DNA of 64,000 nucleotides from Porphyrobacter sp. (GCA_016125555.1 WGLN01000008.1:62001-126000); one strand, 5' to 3'; counted from the first letter of the stretch, positions 9,888-19,165 are shown. Numbers and translations: made by a program. The notes: generated from the sequence alone by a model not told the origin.

Positions 9888-10439
9888 ATGAGCGCGCAGC
9901 ATCTTTCTCCGCAGGAGCTCAAGGCGCTGGTGCGGACCGTGCCCGACTTCCCGCAGCCGGGCATCCAGTTCCGCGACATCACCACGCTGATCGGCAACCA
10001 TCGCGGCATGGCCGCGAGCGTCCACCACCTCGCCGAACGCGCCGCGGCGGCCGGCGCGGAGAAGATCGCCGGGATGGAGGCGCGCGGCTTCATATTCGGC
10101 GCGGCGGTGGCGGTGCAACTCGGCATCGGCTTCGTGCCCGTGCGCAAGCCCGGCAAGCTGCCGATTGCGACCATCGGCATCGACTATGCGCTCGAATACG
10201 GCACCGATCGGCTCGAGATCGATCCGCAGGCGATCGCGCCGGGGCAGAACGTGGTGATGGTCGACGACCTGATCGCCACCGGCGGCACCGCGCTGGCCTC
10301 GGCAGAGCTGCTGCGCATGGCCGGGGCGCAGGTCAGCCACGCCTTGTTCGTCATCGACCTGCCCGACCTTGGCGGCGCCGAGCGGCTGCGCGCCGCTGGC
10401 ATCGCGGTCAGCACGCTGATGGAGTTCGAGGGCGACTGA
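9888..10439 (+). CDS. apt: Adenine phosphoribosyltransferase
   Basis: A 183-residue cytosolic purine-salvage enzyme that makes AMP from adenine and PRPP. The PRPP-binding motif VVMVDDLIATGGTA is at residues 122-135, and the N-terminal FPQPGIQFRDIT segment is characteristic of bacterial Apt. The start is the ATG at 9888; an upstream in-frame codon at 9831 would add a basic, unconserved stretch. Length equals the family norm. Its position between petC and the antiporter operon carries no obvious functional meaning. Confidence 0.95.
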   Translation: MSAQHLSPQELKALVRTVPDFPQPGIQFRDITTLIGNHRGMAASVHHLAERAAAAGAEKIAGMEARGFIFGAAVAVQLGIGFVPVRKPGKLPIATIGIDYALEYGTDRLEIDPQAIAPGQNVVMVDDLIATGGTALASAELLRMAGAQVSHALFVIDLPDLGGAERLRAAGIAVSTLMEFEGD

Positions 10440-10571
10440 GCCGCGCAAGGCGGCGCTGCGGCTTGTCCAAGCGCCCCGCCCTCGTCTATGGCCAAGCAAG
10501 CGCGCAACACGCGGGCCGCACCGCCCACCGCGGCGGGTCGTTCTTGAACAGGGGAAGCACCGGAACCGCCA

Positions 10572-13418
10572 ATGGCGAATGCCTTGACGCTATACCTGCT
10601 GGTGGCGCTTCCCTTCATCGCCGCGCTGCTGATCGCGCTGGCGGGCCCTGCCGCGCGGGGCGTCCATGCCGGCATCGCGGGCGCGGCGAGCGGCGCCGGC
10701 CTGCTGCTGCTCGCCACGCTGGCCGGCCCGGTAATCGGTGCGGGCGCGGTTCCCTCGGCGAGCGTCAGCTGGGTGCCCTCGCTGGGACTTGCGCTCACGC
10801 TGATGGTCGATCCGCTCGGCTGGATGTTCGCCGGGCTGATCCTCGGCATCGGCCTGCTGGTGGTGATCTTCGCGCATTTCTATCTTCACGAGGGCGAGGC
10901 GACCGCGCGCTTCTTCGCCAGCCTGATGCTGTTCCAGGGCGCGATGCTGGGCATCGTGCTGGCGGGCAACGTGCTGCTGCTGCTGGTGTTCTGGGAGCTG
11001 ACGAGCCTCTCCTCCTTCCTCCTGATCGGGTTCTGGCAGCACAAGGCCGAGGGGCGCGAAGGCGCGCGCATGGCGCTGGCGGTGACGGGAGGCGGGGGCC
11101 TCGCGCTGATCGGCGGGATGGTGCTGCTGGGCACCGTTGCCGGCTCCTTCGATCTTGCCACGATCCTCGAGCGCGGGGCGCAGGTGCAGGGCTCGCCGCT
11201 CTACCCGGTGATCCTCGCGCTGATCCTGGTGGGCTGCTTCACCAAGTCCGCGCAGTTCCCGTTCCACTTCTGGTTGCCCCACGCGATGGCCGCGCCGACC
11301 CCGGTGAGCGCCTACCTGCATTCTGCGACGATGGTGAAGGCGGGGGTGTTCCTGCTCGCCCGGCTGTGGCCGGTGCTGGCGGGAACCGAGGCCTATGCGC
11401 TGATCGTCAGCACCACGGGCCTGGTAACGATGATCTTCGCCGCGCTGGTCGCGCTGTTCCGTCATGATCTCAAGAGCATCCTTGCCTATTCGACGATCAG
11501 CCAGCTCGGCCTGCTGGTGATGCTGCTGGGCTTCAGCCGCGAGATGGCAGTGGTCGCCGCGGTGCTGCACATCCTCAATCACGCGGCCTTCAAGGCGGCG
11601 CTGTTCATGGCGGCAGGGATCGTCGACCACGAGACCGGCACGCGCGATATCCGGCGGCTCGGCGGGCTGGCCAAGGCGATGCCGGTCACCGCGCTCGTCG
11701 CCACGCTCGCCGCGGCCTCGATGGCGGGGCTGCCGCCGCTCGGCGGGTTCATCTCCAAGGAGATGATGCTCTACGAAACCCCCGAGATCGCGCTGTTCGG
11801 CCCGGCCTGGGTGGTACCCGCGCTGGCGACCATCGGCGCGGCCTTTTCGGTCGCCTATTCGCTGCGCTTCGCCTGGCAGCTGTTCTTCGGCCGCCCCCGC
11901 GATCCCGAGCCCTTCGCGCGCGCGCATGACCCGGCCGCCGGGATGTGGGCGCCGAGCGCGCTGCTGACGCTGCTCGCTGTGCTGCTCGGCCTCGTGCCGA
12001 TGGCGCTTGCCGCGCCGCTGGTGGGGGCGGTGACGCACGCGGTGACGGGGGCGCCCACGCCCGAGTTCGAGCTCGGCCTGTGGCACGGCGTCAACATCGC
12101 GCTGATCCTCAGCACCATCGCGGTCGCTGCCGGGGCGCTGCTGGTGTGGCGCCACGCACGGCTGCTGGCGAGCTGGGAGCGCGTGCGCCACCTCGATGCC
12201 AAGCGCATCTTCGAAAGCGCGATCGCCTTTGCCGACAAGTGGGTGCGCAAGTTCTACGTCGCCACCCACGAACCCTCGCTCCAGCGGATGCTGCTCGCGA
12301 CCTTCGCGGCGGTGGTGGTGCTGGTGCTCGACGGGGCGTTGGCCGGCGGAGGCGCGATTACGGGCGCACGTCCCGGCATTCCCGCGCCCCTGCCCGCGGT
12401 GATCGCCTGGGGGCTGCTGATCGCGGCGGTCGCGGCGGTGATCAACGATGCGCGCCAGCGGCTGCGGGTGCTGATCTATGTCAGCGTGATCGGCCTGGTC
12501 ACCAGCCTCGCCTTCGTGCGCTTCTCCGCGCCCGATCTCGCGCTGACCCAGATCTCGGTCGAGGTGGTGACGATCCTGCTGCTGCTGCTCGCGCTGAACC
12601 TGTTGCCCAAGGCGCCCCCGGTGCTTTCCAGTGCCGCGCGGCGCTGGCGCGACGGGGCGCTGGCGGTGGTCGGGGGACTGCTGGTGGGCGGCATTTCGTG
12701 GGCGATGCTGACCCGCGAGCCGGGCGCGAGCATCTCGGCCTTCCACCTCGCCAATGCCAAGCCGGGCGGGGGCGGGACCAACGTGGTCAACGTCATCCTC
12801 GTCGACTTCCGCGCCTTCGACACGCTGGGGGAAATCATCGTGCTGGGCATCGCCGGTCTCGCCATCTTCGCGCTGCTCGACACCGCCGCGCGCGGCGCCT
12901 CGGGCGCGCGGCTGGCGCGCTGGCAGGAGGACATGCCGCACTCGCCCGAACAGCACCCGATGATGTTCGTGATGGCGAGCCGGATCGCGCTGCCGCTGGC
13001 GCTGACCGTGGGGATCTACCTGTTCCTGCGCGGCCACAACCAGCCGGGCGGCGGGTTCATCGCCGCGCTGGTGATCGCGATCGCCTTCCTGCTGCAATAC
13101 CTCGCCGCGGGCTACGACTGGTCCGACCGGCGGCGCCGTTTCGGCGAACACCAGATGATCGCGACAGGGGTGCTGGTGGCGATGGCGACCGGGATCGGCG
13201 CGATGCTGCTGGGAAGCAATTTCCTCACCTCGGCCTTCGGCTATTTCCACCTGCCGGTGATCGGCGAGTTCGAGCTGGCGAGCGCGATGCTGTTCGATAC
13301 CGGCGTGTTCCTGACCGTGTTCGGCGCGGTGACGCTGGCGCTGGCGCAATTGAGCCACATCGCCCAGCGCGCCGCGCGCGCCTATGCCGCGGCCCGAGCG
13401 GCGGAGGAGGCGCGATGA
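10572..13418 (+). CDS. mnhA: Na+/H+ antiporter subunit A, MnhA-MnhB fusion
   Basis: A 948-residue polytopic membrane protein, the largest subunit of the Mrp/Mnh multi-subunit monovalent cation/proton antiporter. The N-terminal two thirds are homologous to NuoL-type subunits of complex I, with the quinone-oxidoreductase-like helix containing KSAQFPFHFWLPHAM. The last ~200 residues correspond to the normally separate MnhB domain (FLRGHNQPGGGFIAAL). Fused A-B subunits are known in group 2 Mrp systems such as rhizobial PhaAB. It is the first gene of a six-gene operon with ATGA overlaps; the system should support pH and Na+/K+ homeostasis. Confidence 0.93.
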   Translation: MANALTLYLLVALPFIAALLIALAGPAARGVHAGIAGAASGAGLLLLATLAGPVIGAGAVPSASVSWVPSLGLALTLMVDPLGWMFAGLILGIGLLVVIFAHFYLHEGEATARFFASLMLFQGAMLGIVLAGNVLLLLVFWELTSLSSFLLIGFWQHKAEGREGARMALAVTGGGGLALIGGMVLLGTVAGSFDLATILERGAQVQGSPLYPVILALILVGCFTKSAQFPFHFWLPHAMAAPTPVSAYLHSATMVKAGVFLLARLWPVLAGTEAYALIVSTTGLVTMIFAALVALFRHDLKSILAYSTISQLGLLVMLLGFSREMAVVAAVLHILNHAAFKAALFMAAGIVDHETGTRDIRRLGGLAKAMPVTALVATLAAASMAGLPPLGGFISKEMMLYETPEIALFGPAWVVPALATIGAAFSVAYSLRFAWQLFFGRPRDPEPFARAHDPAAGMWAPSALLTLLAVLLGLVPMALAAPLVGAVTHAVTGAPTPEFELGLWHGVNIALILSTIAVAAGALLVWRHARLLASWERVRHLDAKRIFESAIAFADKWVRKFYVATHEPSLQRMLLATFAAVVVLVLDGALAGGGAITGARPGIPAPLPAVIAWGLLIAAVAAVINDARQRLRVLIYVSVIGLVTSLAFVRFSAPDLALTQISVEVVTILLLLLALNLLPKAPPVLSSAARRWRDGALAVVGGLLVGGISWAMLTREPGASISAFHLANAKPGGGGTNVVNVILVDFRAFDTLGEIIVLGIAGLAIFALLDTAARGASGARLARWQEDMPHSPEQHPMMFVMASRIALPLALTVGIYLFLRGHNQPGGGFIAALVIAIAFLLQYLAAGYDWSDRRRRFGEHQMIATGVLVAMATGIGAMLLGSNFLTSAFGYFHLPVIGEFELASAMLFDTGVFLTVFGAVTLALAQLSHIAQRAARAYAAARAAEEAR

Positions 13419-13789
13419 TGAGCTACGAATTCCTCGTCGCGAGCGCCATCGGCGTGCTGGTCGCGGGCGGCATCTACCTGACCCTGCGGGCACGCACCTT
13501 CCAGGTGGTGCTGGGGCTCACGCTGTTCTCCTATGCGGTCAACCTGTTCCTGTTCGCCAGCGGACGACTGGTGCTCGACCGCCCGCCGATCTGGGAGAAG
13601 GGCGTCACCCAATATACCGATCCGCTGCCCCAGGCGCTGGTGCTGACCGCGATCGTCATCACCTTCGGGATGACCGCCTTCGTCGTGATCCTTGCGCTGC
13701 GCAGCTATCTCGAGACCGGCAGCGACCATGTCGATGGCGAGAAGGTGCCGTGCAGCGGCGATGAGCTGTCCGCGGGGAAGGGCGAATGA
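13415..13789 (+). CDS. mnhC: Na+/H+ antiporter subunit C
   Basis: A 124-residue NuoK-like membrane subunit with three predicted helices; TLRARTFQVVLGLTLFSYAVNLFLF is the core of the family in helices 1-2, and TDPLPQALVLTAIVI is the conserved helix 3 entry. It overlaps mnhA by ATGA at its start (an alternative ATG lies three bases on) and mnhD at its end. The C-terminal tail of about 20 hydrophilic residues is slightly longer than in many MnhC proteins. Confidence 0.93.
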   Translation: MMSYEFLVASAIGVLVAGGIYLTLRARTFQVVLGLTLFSYAVNLFLFASGRLVLDRPPIWEKGVTQYTDPLPQALVLTAIVITFGMTAFVVILALRSYLETGSDHVDGEKVPCSGDELSAGKGE

Positions 13790-15309
13790 GCCTGCTCCAG
13801 CACCTCCCGATCCTGCCGATCGCGGTGCCGGCGCTGGCGGCGCCGATCACGCTGCTGCTGATGCGCCGCCACCCGGCCTGGGCGACGGGGGTCAGCTTCG
13901 TCTCGGGCTTCGTGATGCTCGCCTGCGCGCTTGCGCTGCTGCGGCTGGCCGGCGACGGGCAGATCCACGTCTATGCGCTGGGCGAATGGATCGCGCCCTT
14001 CGGCATTGTGCTGGTCGCCGACCGGCTGGCGGCGATCATGCTGCTGCTGGCAGCGAGCCTTTCGCTGATCGCGCTGCTCCACGCGGTCGTGACGGGCGCG
14101 GATCGCAAGGGCTGGCATTTCCACCCGCTATTCCAGTTCCAGATGATGGGTCTCAACGGCGCCTTCCTGACCGGCGACCTGTTCAACCTGTTCGTGTTCT
14201 TCGAGGTGCTACTGATCGCCTCCTACGGTCTGCTGCTCCACGGGCAGGGTTCGCCGCGCCTGAAGGCGGGGGTGCAATACGTGGTGGTCAACCTCGTCGG
14301 CTCCTCGCTGTTCCTGATCGCGCTGGGGCTGCTCTACGCGCTCACCGGCACGCTCAACATGGCCGACATGGGCCTGCGGGTGGCCGAGATCGCGCCGGCC
14401 GACCAGGGGCTGCTGCGGATTGCCGCGCTGCTGCTGGCGAGCGTCTTCGCGATCAAGGCGGCGGTGGTGCCGCTCCACCTGTGGCTGCCGCGCACCTATG
14501 ATGTCGCCACCCCGGCGGTGGCGGCGCTGTTCGCGATCATGACCAAGGTGGGGGTCTACTCCCTGATCCGCGTCGTGCCGCAGGTGTTCGGCGAAGGTGC
14601 GGGAGCGGCGGCGTGGGCGCCCGCGCCCTTCCTGTGGCCCGCCGCGCTGATCACCGCCGCGGTGGGTTTTGCCGGGGTGTTCGCGGCGCGCAGCCTCTCC
14701 GAACAGGCCGCCTATGCGGTGATCGGATCAACCGGCACGCTGCTGATCGCGGTGGCAGGCTGGCAGCAGGCGACGCTCGCCGCGGCGCTATACTACCTCG
14801 TCCACTCGACCCTCGCGGGTGCGGCCCTGTTTCTGGTTGCCGACGTGATCGCCCGGCGGCGCGGCGGCGCGAACGACAACACCGCGCCCGCCAGCGACTT
14901 CGCCGATCGCCAATGGACCGGGCTGATGTTCATGGCCGCCGCCGTCGCCGCCAGCGGCTTGCCGCCGCTATCGGGCTTCATCGGCAAGCTCTTGATCCTG
15001 CAATCGGCGACCGCACTGCCCGATTGGGGCTGGGCGTGGGGGGTGATCCTCGTCACCACGCTCGTCGGCGTGATCGGCTTTGCGCGGGCGGGCAGTGCGG
15101 TGTTCTGGAAGGCTGCCGCGCATGGCGGCGCGACTCCGCCCGCGCCCGCCCCGCGCGCGGATCTGGCCGCGCCGCTGATCGCGCTGGCGCTGCTCGCCGC
15201 GCTGTCGGCAGGGGCGGGATGGGCAAGCGCCTATGCCGGGGCGGCAGCGGGCGAGGTGCTCGACCCCGCGGTCGCAGCGCGCGCGGTCCTGGGGGAGCGC
15301 GCGCCATGA
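13786..15309 (+). CDS. mnhD: Na+/H+ antiporter subunit D
   Basis: A 507-residue NuoN/NuoM-like proton-translocating subunit. About 14 transmembrane helices are expected. The segment KAAVVPLHLWLPRTYDVAT contains the conserved Lys and the LHLWLP motif that places it in the complex I antiporter family, and GLPPLSGFIGK is the conserved later loop. It overlaps mnhC (ATGA, 13786-13789) and mnhE (15306-15309), which indicates tight translational coupling. Confidence 0.94.
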   Translation: MSLLQHLPILPIAVPALAAPITLLLMRRHPAWATGVSFVSGFVMLACALALLRLAGDGQIHVYALGEWIAPFGIVLVADRLAAIMLLLAASLSLIALLHAVVTGADRKGWHFHPLFQFQMMGLNGAFLTGDLFNLFVFFEVLLIASYGLLLHGQGSPRLKAGVQYVVVNLVGSSLFLIALGLLYALTGTLNMADMGLRVAEIAPADQGLLRIAALLLASVFAIKAAVVPLHLWLPRTYDVATPAVAALFAIMTKVGVYSLIRVVPQVFGEGAGAAAWAPAPFLWPAALITAAVGFAGVFAARSLSEQAAYAVIGSTGTLLIAVAGWQQATLAAALYYLVHSTLAGAALFLVADVIARRRGGANDNTAPASDFADRQWTGLMFMAAAVAASGLPPLSGFIGKLLILQSATALPDWGWAWGVILVTTLVGVIGFARAGSAVFWKAAAHGGATPPAPAPRADLAAPLIALALLAALSAGAGWASAYAGAAAGEVLDPAVAARAVLGERAP

Positions 15310-15794
15310 TCCGCCGTCTCGTCCCCCATCCCGGCCTGTCGGTGCTGCTGGTGATCATGTGGATGGTGATGGTGGGCGACCTCACCGCGGGAGCGCTGTT
15401 TCTCGGCCTCTTGGTCGGCATCGGCGTGCCGCTGTTCACCGCGCCCTATTGGCCGGGGCGTCCGGAGGTGCGGTTCCTGCCCGGCCTCGCCTATGTCGCG
15501 CTGGTGGTGTGGGACATCATCGTCGCCAATTTCCAGGTCGCGGGCATCATCCTGTTCAAGCCCAACCACCGGCTGCAGCCGGCCTGGCTTGCCATCCCAT
15601 TGGAACTCGACCGCCCCGAGGCAATCACCGTGTTCGCAGGCACGATCAGCCTCACCCCCGGCACGGTCTCGGCAGACGTTTCGGCCTGCGGGACCTGGCT
15701 CCTCGTCCACGCGCTCCACGCGCCCGATCCCGCCGCCGAGATCGCCCGGGCCAAGGCGCGCTACGAGGCGCGGCTGAAGAGGATCTTCGCATGA
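15306..15794 (+). CDS. mnhE: Na+/H+ antiporter subunit E
   Basis: A 162-residue subunit with two or three N-terminal membrane helices and a C-terminal cytoplasmic domain. The family signature ITVFAGTISLTPGTVS is present around residues 100-115. MnhE is needed for assembly or stability of the complex. It overlaps its neighbours by ATGA on both sides. Confidence 0.92.
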   Translation: MIRRLVPHPGLSVLLVIMWMVMVGDLTAGALFLGLLVGIGVPLFTAPYWPGRPEVRFLPGLAYVALVVWDIIVANFQVAGIILFKPNHRLQPAWLAIPLELDRPEAITVFAGTISLTPGTVSADVSACGTWLLVHALHAPDPAAEIARAKARYEARLKRIFA

Positions 15795-16060
15795 TCGCCT
15801 ATGCCCTCGCCTTCGGCTTCACCGCGCTCGGGCTGGCGCTGGCGCTCAACCTGTGGCGGCTGCTCAAGGGGCCGGGCGTGGGCGACCGCATCCTCGCGCT
15901 CGACACCATGGTGATCAACGCGATCGGGATGATCGTGCTCGCCGGGATCGCCAGCCGCGAGGGCACGGCATTCGAGGCGGCGATGTTGCTGGCGCTCGTC
16001 GGCTTCGTCGGCACGGTCGCCTATGCCAAGTTCATGCTGCGCGGGGACATCATCGAATGA
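15791..16060 (+). CDS. mnhF: Na+/H+ antiporter subunit F
   Basis: An 89-residue membrane subunit with three predicted helices. LLKGPGVGDRILALDTM in the first loop is the characteristic MnhF motif, with an acidic residue buried next to helix 2. Length matches the family. It overlaps mnhE and mnhG by ATGA. Confidence 0.92.
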   Translation: MIAYALAFGFTALGLALALNLWRLLKGPGVGDRILALDTMVINAIGMIVLAGIASREGTAFEAAMLLALVGFVGTVAYAKFMLRGDIIE

Positions 16061-16491
16061 CCGCCGGATTTTCTTTTCCCGAATTGCTGGCGAGCGCGCT
16101 GATCGTGCTGGGCAGCGGCCTTGCGCTGATTGGCAGCTGGGGGCTGGTGCGCCTGCCCTCACTGATGGAGCGGCTGCACGGGCCGACCAAGGCCTCGACG
16201 CTCGGGCTGGGGGCGATGCTGGTCGGGTCGGTGGCGTTCTTCCAGCTGGTCGAAGGCAAGTGGACCACCCACGAGATGCTGGTCTCGGTGTTCCTGTTCG
16301 TCACCGCGCCGATCGCCGCCAACATGATCGCCAAGGTCCACCTCCACCAGCTGCGCTTCGGCAAGGAACCCGGCCCCGCCGGTCCGCCCGCCGCGCCCGG
16401 GCCGGACAGCCAGTGGGCGACCTACGAGGCGCCCCGCCCCGGCACCCCGGGCTGCTTCGCCGACGAGCCCGCCCCCGACCGCAGGGATTGA
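16057..16491 (+). CDS. mnhG: Na+/H+ antiporter subunit G
   Basis: A 144-residue membrane subunit with three helices; GLVRLPSLMERLHGPTKASTLG is split across the first loop and is the standard MnhG signature (PD/PS..RLHxxTKAxTLG). The C-terminal 40 residues are a Pro/Gly-rich hydrophilic extension longer than in many homologues. Last gene of the mnh operon. Confidence 0.91.
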   Translation: MTAGFSFPELLASALIVLGSGLALIGSWGLVRLPSLMERLHGPTKASTLGLGAMLVGSVAFFQLVEGKWTTHEMLVSVFLFVTAPIAANMIAKVHLHQLRFGKEPGPAGPPAAPGPDSQWATYEAPRPGTPGCFADEPAPDRRD

Positions 16492-16517
16492 CCGCCGCGC
16501 CTTGGGGGCGCCCGGCG

Positions 16518-16531
16518 GCTCGTGCGCGAGC
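16518..16531 (+). other. Short GC hairpin after the mnh operon
   Basis: GCTCG-TGCG-CGAGC forms a five-base-pair stem 27 bases after the mnhG stop, flanked by GGGGG and CCCCC runs that could extend it imperfectly. No T-tract follows, so it is at best a weak, possibly Rho-assisted, end point. The remaining sequence to 16679 shows no recognisable gene. Confidence 0.3.
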
Positions 16532-16679
16532 GGAGTCCCCCTTCGGAAAACACGGGGGCAGCGGGCAAGGTCCTGTTCTCGTGCGGGGGCTTATCTGTTA
16601 GGCGCAGCTGTGAAGAATTGGCGGCACGCGCGGCACTTGCCCGCGGGCCTGCCGGGAAAAGGGAGCCGGACCCGACATC

Positions 16680-17234
16680 ATGCCGCCGTTCCGCTTGACT
16701 CGCTCTGCCCTTGCGGGGGGTCTCGCGCTGGCGTTGTTCGCGCCCGCCGCGGCGCTCGCCAAGCCGCAGGAGGTGCGGGTGCGCAGCCAGGGCGAACTGA
16801 GTTTCGGGACCTTCATGGTGACCGGCCAGGGTTCGCGCACCGTCAGCATCACCGGCGCGGTCCTCGACACGGCGATCTTTCCGCTCGACGGCAGCCAGCC
16901 GCGTCCTGCGCGCTTTCTCGTCGAATATGATCGCGGGAACGAGAGCAAGCAGACGCTCGATGTCACCATCGAACTGGTCATGACGGTGCCGGGGAGTCTG
17001 CGGTTCGGCGGGGTCGATGCCCGGCTCTCCGCGCTGGAGACGGACCTGCCCGGCTATCCGCGGGTCGCTTCGGGCGAGGCCGTCACGATCCGCTTCGCCA
17101 ATTGCCGGGAAAGGGTGTGCGCGACAAGTTTCGCGGTGGGGGGGCGGCTCGACGTGACCCGCAGCTTCGGCGGTGCGCTGGTCAACATCCCGATCGCCAT
17201 CGACGCACGGATTGTTTCGCGGGAACGGCTGTGA
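16680..17234 (+). CDS. Exported DUF4402-like subunit, atypical C-terminus
   Basis: A 184-residue exported protein with a clear Sec signal peptide (residues 1-27, ending AAALA before KPQEV). The body, with LSFGTFMVTGQGSRTVSITG and FLVEYDRGN, follows the DUF4402 beta-sandwich pattern found in proteins encoded beside chaperone-usher genes. Unlike the three paralogues downstream it does not end in the VAYN/VIYN strand but in an unrelated IVSRERL. It may therefore be a tip, adaptor or terminating component, or need no chaperone; this is inference. First gene of the fibre locus, translationally coupled to the next by GTGA. Confidence 0.7.
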   Translation: MPPFRLTRSALAGGLALALFAPAAALAKPQEVRVRSQGELSFGTFMVTGQGSRTVSITGAVLDTAIFPLDGSQPRPARFLVEYDRGNESKQTLDVTIELVMTVPGSLRFGGVDARLSALETDLPGYPRVASGEAVTIRFANCRERVCATSFAVGGRLDVTRSFGGALVNIPIAIDARIVSRERL

Positions 17235-17803
17235 TCGCCCGCCGGGCGCCTGCCATGCGCTTCTTGCCGGCGTTGCTGGCGGCTGCATGGGGCCTCACCG
17301 CGCCACCCGCTCTGGCCGAGCCCGGCAGCACGACCGCCGCCACCGGCCGCGCCGAGGCCGAGGTGGTCGTCCCGATCACCGCCGTGTCGTTGGCGGACCT
17401 CTCCTTCGGGGCGATCGTGCTGAGCGCATCGGGCGAGGGTTCGGTCACGGTCGCTGCCGACGGATCCGCTCCGACCTATGCCAATGCGGCGCGGGCGGGC
17501 TGTTCGGGCCGGACCGACTGCGCGCCGCACCCCGCACGTTTCGGCGTCACCGGTGAGCCGGACCGCAGCTACCGGGTCACGCTGCCCGGCGCGATTGTCG
17601 CCTACGGCGTGCGAACGGGCGTCGGCCTGCCGGTGAGCGGGCTCGTGATGCGCAGTCTCAACGATCCGGGCGGGGCAGGGGAGGGGCGCCTCGACAATCG
17701 CGGGCGCGACACTTTCCAGGTGGGCGGAACGCTGCGGGTGCCCGCCGGCACGCGGCCCGACCTGTTCCGCGCCGACCTCTCGGTCATCGTCGCTTACAAC
17801 TGA
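17231..17803 (+). CDS. Exported DUF4402 fibre subunit
   Basis: A 190-residue exported protein. The GTG start at 17231 overlaps the upstream stop (GTGA); an ATG at 17255 would also give a good signal peptide (MRFLPALLAAAWGLTAPPALA) and cannot be excluded. After the signal comes the family opening 'GRAEAEVVVPITAVSLADLSFG', here interrupted by no gap. The protein ends DLSVIVAYN, the conserved terminal strand shared with its two downstream paralogues. Two cysteines (GCSGRTDCAP) may form a disulfide. Probably a minor subunit, since the major-looking gene has its own upstream AT-rich region. Confidence 0.72.
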   Translation: MIARRAPAMRFLPALLAAAWGLTAPPALAEPGSTTAATGRAEAEVVVPITAVSLADLSFGAIVLSASGEGSVTVAADGSAPTYANAARAGCSGRTDCAPHPARFGVTGEPDRSYRVTLPGAIVAYGVRTGVGLPVSGLVMRSLNDPGGAGEGRLDNRGRDTFQVGGTLRVPAGTRPDLFRADLSVIVAYN

Positions 17804-17911
17804 TCGACGGCGGGCTCGCGCTTCGCCGGGCAGCTGCCCGAGCCTTGCCGTGCCCGTTAGGCAATCATGGTTAAAGGTATGTAACGCGCTTATACGGGGC
17901 TTTTTAACAAA

Positions 17912-17923
17912 GGATAGGTAGTT
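17912..17923 (+). promoter_or_regulatory. Candidate regulatory motif GGATAGGTAGTT upstream of main DUF4402 gene
   Basis: This 12-mer sits in an AT-rich island (about 17870-17925) 94 bases before the GTG at 18017. A one-mismatch copy (GGATGGGTAGTT) precedes the hybrid kinase gene and a related GAATAGGTAAAC precedes the Flp pilin gene. Its reverse complement contains TACCTAT, which fits the TACYYMT heptamer bound by NarL-type LuxR-family regulators, and such a regulator is encoded at 26482. Function is inferred. Confidence 0.4.
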
Positions 17924-18016
17924 GCCCTTAGCGCAGGCACGCAGTCGCTGGCTTGCGTCCTGACGGCCGGCCTCGACCAGACCCGGCCGGACCAACAATT
18001 TCGAAGGGGACCATCT

Positions 18017-18514
18017 GTGAAGAAGCTCATCATTCTGGCTGCCGGTGCAGCCGCCATCTCGACGCCGGCGCTGGCCGCTCCCGGCGATACCTCCACCGCG
18101 CAGGGCGCCGCCACCGCTGAAGTGGTCGCTCCCATCACGCTGACCCATGTGAGCGGTGCCGCGCTGAACTTCGGCACCTTCACCACCGGCACCGCCGGCG
18201 GTGCCGTGGTCGTCGACCAGTCCGGCGCCGGCACGCCGAGCGGCGACGTCACGCTGCTGAGCGGTTCGGTTGAAGCCGCCGACGCTTTCGACGTCACCGG
18301 CGACGCCAACCGCAGCTTCACCATCGCCACCACCGGCGGCAGCGTGAGCAACGGTACCGACTCCATGACCTTCACCACCTCGGCGCCGACCAACGGGACG
18401 CTGGGCACCGCGGGCACCGCATCGTTCTCGGTCGGCGGCACCCTGACCGTCGCCGGCGGCGAATCGGCCGGGACCTACAACGGTTCCTACAACGTCACGG
18501 TCGCTTACAACTGA
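18017..18514 (+). CDS. DUF4402 fibre subunit, probable major subunit
   Basis: A 165-residue exported protein starting at a GTG preceded by GAAGGGGA six bases upstream. The signal peptide (MKKLIILAAGAAAISTPALA) is followed by a Thr/Gly/Ala/Ser-rich, almost cysteine-free beta-rich body and the conserved end YNVTVAYN. The composition, a strong ribosome-binding site and a separate 213-base upstream region with an AT-rich promoter-like island suggest it is the abundant structural subunit. DUF4402 proteins are found with chaperone-usher genes in alpha- and gammaproteobacteria, but few have been characterised. Confidence 0.75.
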   Translation: MKKLIILAAGAAAISTPALAAPGDTSTAQGAATAEVVAPITLTHVSGAALNFGTFTTGTAGGAVVVDQSGAGTPSGDVTLLSGSVEAADAFDVTGDANRSFTIATTGGSVSNGTDSMTFTTSAPTNGTLGTAGTASFSVGGTLTVAGGESAGTYNGSYNVTVAYN

Positions 18515-18589
18515 GACTGACGGGCGGGCGCAGGCAGCGGTGCGAGCCGCGCCGTCCTGCGCCCCCCTCATTCATCCGAACGAGCCATC

Positions 18590-19120
18590 ATGCGCTATCT
18601 GAACCTGTTCGGCGGGGCTGCGATGCTTGCTGCCGCGGTGCAGGCCGTCCCGGCGGCCGCCGCACCCGGCGACAGCTTCCAGGGCTCCGGCACGGCCACC
18701 GCCGAGGTCACCGACCCGGCGACGATCCGGCGCGTTTCCGACCTGCGGTTCGGACGTTTCGCCTCTCCCGGCGCGGCGAGCACGATCCGGATCAACGTGG
18801 ACGGTTCGTTCAATGCCACCGGCGAGGTGGCCTCCTCCACCGGCATGGCGCAACCCGCCAGCGGCCGGGGTCCGGCGCAATTCATCGTCGAGCAGGCGGG
18901 CAACCGCGGCGGAACGGTGTACATCCCGGGCACCATCATCATCACCAACGGCGGCGCCAACATGACGGTGAATTCGATCACCGCCCGGCTGGTGGTGACC
19001 TCCGGCGTCGGGCGCAACCGCATCTACCGGCTCGATCTCGGCGGGACCTTGCGCGTTAACGCAAATCAGGCGCCCGGCGCTTACCGCGGCGTCTTCGACG
19101 TCACGGTGATCTACAATTGA
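18590..19120 (+). CDS. Exported DUF4402 fibre subunit
   Basis: A 176-residue exported paralogue. Signal peptide to about residue 24 (AVPAAAA before PGDSF), then the GSGTATAEVTDPATIRRVSDLRFG opening of the family, split here only for reading, and the end FDVTVIYN. It contains VVTSGVGRNRIYRLDLGGTL, the penultimate-strand region shared with the other subunits. Probably a minor or alternative subunit, 75 bases downstream of the main one. Confidence 0.73.
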   Translation: MRYLNLFGGAAMLAAAVQAVPAAAAPGDSFQGSGTATAEVTDPATIRRVSDLRFGRFASPGAASTIRINVDGSFNATGEVASSTGMAQPASGRGPAQFIVEQAGNRGGTVYIPGTIIITNGGANMTVNSITARLVVTSGVGRNRIYRLDLGGTLRVNANQAPGAYRGVFDVTVIYN

Positions 19121-19165
19121 TCTGCAGCCCGTCTACTAAAAGTTAACCATGTTCTTCGTAGAAGA

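Noticed and set aside
10572-13418. MnhA-MnhB fusion as a novel gene fusion
   Set aside because: Fused A-B subunits are standard in group 2 Mrp systems such as rhizobial PhaAB.
10590-13493. Very long open frame antisense to mnhA (and similarly 20031-23447 antisense to the usher gene)
   Set aside because: High GC content keeps antisense frames open. The translations are Arg/His/Gln-rich with no motif, and the sense frames encode clear proteins.
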